Below, piece after piece: positions 61,741 through 64,000 of a stretch of 64,000 nt of DNA. The notes under the pieces are model-generated. The model ran no database searches. It was given only the letters and a program-made list of their open reading frames with translations, and was not told where the DNA came from. The position numbers were made by a program, and so were the translations under genes. The stretch is from an uncultured Alcaligenaceae bacterium. Lineage in GTDB: Bacteria > Pseudomonadota > Gammaproteobacteria > Burkholderiales > Burkholderiaceae_B. Position 1 is the first letter of the stretch, and each line of letters begins with the position of its first letter. Location: assembly GCA_937952975.1 (NCBI GenBank), contig CALFXX010000159.1, positions 1 to 64,000 of the forward strand, given 5' to 3'.

Positions 61741-62199
61741 ATGTCCAACATACAAACACAGAAGCAAAGTCAACCCTGGCTGAAAGAAGATTTCAATTTT
61801 TTTGAAACTATCACCTTGAGGTGGGCCGATAACGACGCCTATGGTCACATTAACAACGCGCACTACTATTCATTTTTTGATACGGCGGTGGATGCGTTTT
61901 TATTGCACCACGCTTTACGCCCGATGATCAGCGGCAACTATCAAACCTTGGTGGTCGCCTCTGAATGCAGATACTTCACCCAAGTGTCTGCACCGGGTAC
62001 CATCCGCGTCGGCGTGCGCCCCGGGCGCTTAGGTCGAAGTTCAACGACTTACGAAGTCGCAGTGTTCACAGACGCTTCAAATGAAGCGGCTGCACAAGGC
62101 CTGTTCGTGCACGTGTGTGTCGACAAACAAAGTCAACGTCCAACCGAAACACCCGAAAAATTTCGTATGGCGCTTCAGGCACTGGCTGCGGGCCAGTAA
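61741..62199 (+). CDS. Acyl-CoA thioesterase (4HBT hot-dog fold)
   Basis: 152 residues, one hot-dog domain. The active-site segment R-W-A-D-N-D-A-Y-G-H-I-N-N-A-H-Y-Y (about 29-45) matches the 4-hydroxybenzoyl-CoA thioesterase type with its catalytic aspartate. It hydrolyses an acyl-CoA or aryl-CoA, releasing the acid. Its 3' end overlaps that of the convergent acyl-CoA synthetase by 25 bases, a tight but not rare arrangement. Confidence 0.9.
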   Translation: MSNIQTQKQSQPWLKEDFNFFETITLRWADNDAYGHINNAHYYSFFDTAVDAFLLHHALRPMISGNYQTLVVASECRYFTQVSAPGTIRVGVRPGRLGRSSTTYEVAVFTDASNEAAAQGLFVHVCVDKQSQRPTETPEKFRMALQALAAGQ

Positions 62200-63716
62200 C
62201 GATCGCGTAAGATTTTTTTATAGAGCTTGCCAGTGGGATGGCGTGGCAACTCAAGCGCGAAGTCAATACTACGCGGGCATTTAAAATCGGCCAATCGTTC
62301 ACGACAGTAAGCGATCAACTCGGCCGCGACAGTCTCGTTGCCTGCCTGCTCTTTCACAAGCTGAACCACCGCCTTCACTTCTTCGCCAAAATCCAGATTG
62401 GGAATCCCGAAAACAGCAACATCCATCACCAAGGGATGCCCAATCAGTACAGCCTCAATTTCTTGTGGATATATGTTGATGCCCCCCGAGATAATCATGA
62501 AGGACTTACGGTCAACTAAATACAAGTAGCCTTGCTCGTCCATTCGCCCAATATCACCGAGCGTTGTCCAACCCAAGGCGTTTCGAGTCTCGGCAGTTTT
62601 GGCTGGATCGGCATGGTACTCAAATTTCGGGCCATCCGAAAAATAAACAAGTCCCGTTGCACCAGCCTCTAGCTCGCAGCCCTCTTCATCGCAGATGTGT
62701 GCCACACCTAGCGCAGCTTGACCCACCGAGCCCTGATGCTGCAACCACTCAGCGCTCGTAATTGAACAAAAGCCATTGTTCTCTGTGCCAGCGTAATACT
62801 CATCAATCACTGGGCCCCACCATTTGATCATCTGCAACTTAACATCGACAGGACAAGGCGCGGCGGCGTGAATCGCCCGTTTCATCGTACTCAGATCAAA
62901 ACTCAACCGCGTAGCTTCAGGCAATTTGAGCATGCGCACAAACATCGTTGGCACCCACTGACTATGCGTAATCTGGTGCTGTTGATGCAGGGATAAGGCT
63001 GTTTGCGCGTCGAACTGACTCATCACAAAGACCTCGCCTCCGAGCTTGATATTTGTCATACTGTGGCGCAAAGGAGCGGCGTGATAGAGGGGTGCAGGCG
63101 ATAAGTAGCGGCAGTTTTTACCGTAGCCGTAGAGCCCTTCTAATAAATCCACCAAAAAGGTGCGCATACCCGAAGGGCCCTCCGGCAACGGCCATTTCAC
63201 CCCCTTAGGTCGCCCTGTCGTACCAGACGAATAGAGCATATCGAGGCCCTGCGCTTCATCTGAAATTGGAGCCACAGAAAACTGCTCGGCGCTAGACTGC
63301 CAACTGGGCCAATGATCGTGCGGCTGACCGACGATAAATTGTTGAATTGGTACCGTCAATGCCTGGCTAACCTTTGTCGCCAGCTCGAGTAAGTCTTCTC
63401 CAACAATTAAGACTTTAGCTCCGCAGTCTTGGACGATGTATGCAATTTCGGCCACGGTCAGGCGCGTACTGATTGTGGTGTAGTAAAGACCTGCTCGTTC
63501 TGCCCCAAAACATATTTCAAGAAATTCACGCTGGTTTTTAAGCAAAATCGCGACGTGGTCGCCCAAGCGTGCCCCACATGCCCTAAATAGATGCGCAGCC
63601 TGGTTTGCACGTTGCTCAAGCTGACCATAGGTCACGACTTCAGATTCGTCACAAATTCTAAAGGCGATCGCGTCTGGATCTTGATCTTTGGTGTCGATGG
63701 GGTAAAGCAGTCTCAT
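62175..63716 (-). CDS. AMP-forming acyl-CoA synthetase
   Basis: 513 residues. ANL-family motifs: Y-S-S-G-T-T-G-R-P-K-G (about 166-176), E-Y-Y-A-G-T-E-N (about 307), D-R-K-S-F-M-I-I-S-G-G (about 402), and C-terminal catalytic lysine in P-T-G-K-L-Y-K-K. It activates a fatty or other carboxylic acid to acyl-CoA. Overlaps by 4 bases the upstream dehydrogenase gene on the same strand, so the two are co-transcribed. Confidence 0.92.
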   Translation of the reverse strand: MRLLYPIDTKDQDPDAIAFRICDESEVVTYGQLEQRANQAAHLFRACGARLGDHVAILLKNQREFLEICFGAERAGLYYTTISTRLTVAEIAYIVQDCGAKVLIVGEDLLELATKVSQALTVPIQQFIVGQPHDHWPSWQSSAEQFSVAPISDEAQGLDMLYSSGTTGRPKGVKWPLPEGPSGMRTFLVDLLEGLYGYGKNCRYLSPAPLYHAAPLRHSMTNIKLGGEVFVMSQFDAQTALSLHQQHQITHSQWVPTMFVRMLKLPEATRLSFDLSTMKRAIHAAAPCPVDVKLQMIKWWGPVIDEYYAGTENNGFCSITSAEWLQHQGSVGQAALGVAHICDEEGCELEAGATGLVYFSDGPKFEYHADPAKTAETRNALGWTTLGDIGRMDEQGYLYLVDRKSFMIISGGINIYPQEIEAVLIGHPLVMDVAVFGIPNLDFGEEVKAVVQLVKEQAGNETVAAELIAYCRERLADFKCPRSIDFALELPRHPTGKLYKKILRDRYWPAASA

Positions 63717-64000
63717 TTCTGTTCATGCGATATACAGATTTTTCCGAATTGTGCTCCGCTTTTGAGATAAGCAAAGGCTTCTTTCAATTCATTAAAGTCA
63801 AATACTCGATCAATCACAGGCCTAATTTGATATTGTGTCATTGCACGCAGCAACGCCTCAAACGAATCGCGATGGCCTACGGTGATCCCTTGCAGCCGCA
63901 CCTGACGGGTAATGATGAGACCCAATGAAGCAGACATCGCAATACCCGACAAAATCCCGATCATGGATAAGGTGCCGCCTGGGCGGATACACCGCAAAGA
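63713..64000 (-). CDS. Zinc-type alcohol dehydrogenase/quinone oxidoreductase, C-terminal part (partial)
   Basis: At least 94 codons on the minus strand; the frame is open to the right edge, so the true start is outside the window. The sequence I-R-P-G-G-T-L-S-M-I-G (about 4-14) is the end of the MDR-superfamily NAD(P)-binding domain, and the tail V-F-D-F-N-E-L-K-E-A-F-A-Y-L-K-S-G-A-Q-F-G-K is the typical C-terminus of this superfamily. It stops overlapping the synthetase start by 4 bases, so both belong to one operon. Substrate unknown. Confidence 0.85.
   Translation of the reverse strand, partial: SLRCIRPGGTLSMIGILSGIAMSASLGLIITRQVRLQGITVGHRDSFEALLRAMTQYQIRPVIDRVFDFNELKEAFAYLKSGAQFGKICISHEQK

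Noticed and set aside
1..64000. Mobile elements, tRNA or rRNA genes
   Set aside because: No transposase, integrase, terminal repeats or RNA gene signatures were recognised in any gap or frame.

Overview
This is a 64-kb chromosomal segment of a betaproteobacterium, most likely Burkholderiales (Alcaligenaceae/Bordetella-like). The main clue is seven Bug/TctC-type tricarboxylate-family solute receptors, typical of that group, together with an ArgE, a NodT-type efflux set and many CoA-dependent catabolic genes. Gene density is high, no gap reaches 300 bases without a gene, and I see no rRNA, tRNA, insertion sequence, prophage or CRISPR array. Both edges cut genes.

Layout. 1-6.4 kb: tail of a spermidine-synthase-like gene, a DUF4359-like protein, and a three-gene RND efflux operon on the minus strand. 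6.5-16.5 kb: housekeeping and transport genes (isopropylmalate/isocitrate dehydrogenase family, ammonium transporter, PrpD-family protein with a Tat signal, DsbA/FrnE protein, ArgE, an orphan peptide-type binding protein, an SDR without its catalytic residues, a Bug receptor). 16.6-19.2 kb: hydrolase, VapBC-type toxin-antitoxin pair with a palindromic operator, a haloacid dehalogenase, then a 33-bp-period repeat array that is also an in-frame repeat peptide. 19.2-26.5 kb: a metal-uptake-like locus (NiCoT permease, DUF2946 protein, TonB-dependent receptor, secreted beta-propeller/thioredoxin fusion, TonB) next to a YaeQ-family gene.

26.5-46.9 kb is a large catabolic region. A first group (hydratase, Bug receptor, small barrel protein, PRISE-type enone reductase, flavoprotein dehydrogenase) is followed by an operon whose set of enzymes (acid-CoA ligase, acyl-CoA dehydrogenase, enoyl-CoA hydratase, SDR dehydrogenase, and a MenB/BadI-type ring hydrolase) matches the known alicyclic acid (cyclohexanecarboxylate) pathway AliA-AliB-BadK-BadH-BadI. 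It has no thiolase, as expected when the ring is opened by a retro-Claisen hydrolase. Two class III CoA-transferases, a PaaH-like dehydrogenase split in two genes, and two binding proteins complete it.

46.9-55.7 kb: FAD-dependent dehydrogenase, Cho nuclease, N-acyl-D-amino-acid deacylase, two M20 peptidases, another Bug receptor and an unknown protein. 55.9-64 kb: MFS carrier, then a second CoA-linked cluster (SucCD-like ligase pair, acyl-CoA dehydrogenase, Bug receptor, thioesterase, acyl-CoA synthetase, zinc-type dehydrogenase cut by the window edge). Overall the window suggests an organism that scavenges many carboxylic acids: nine periplasmic binding proteins are present without a single recognisable partner permease. 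All family assignments are from reading the translations; no database search was run.
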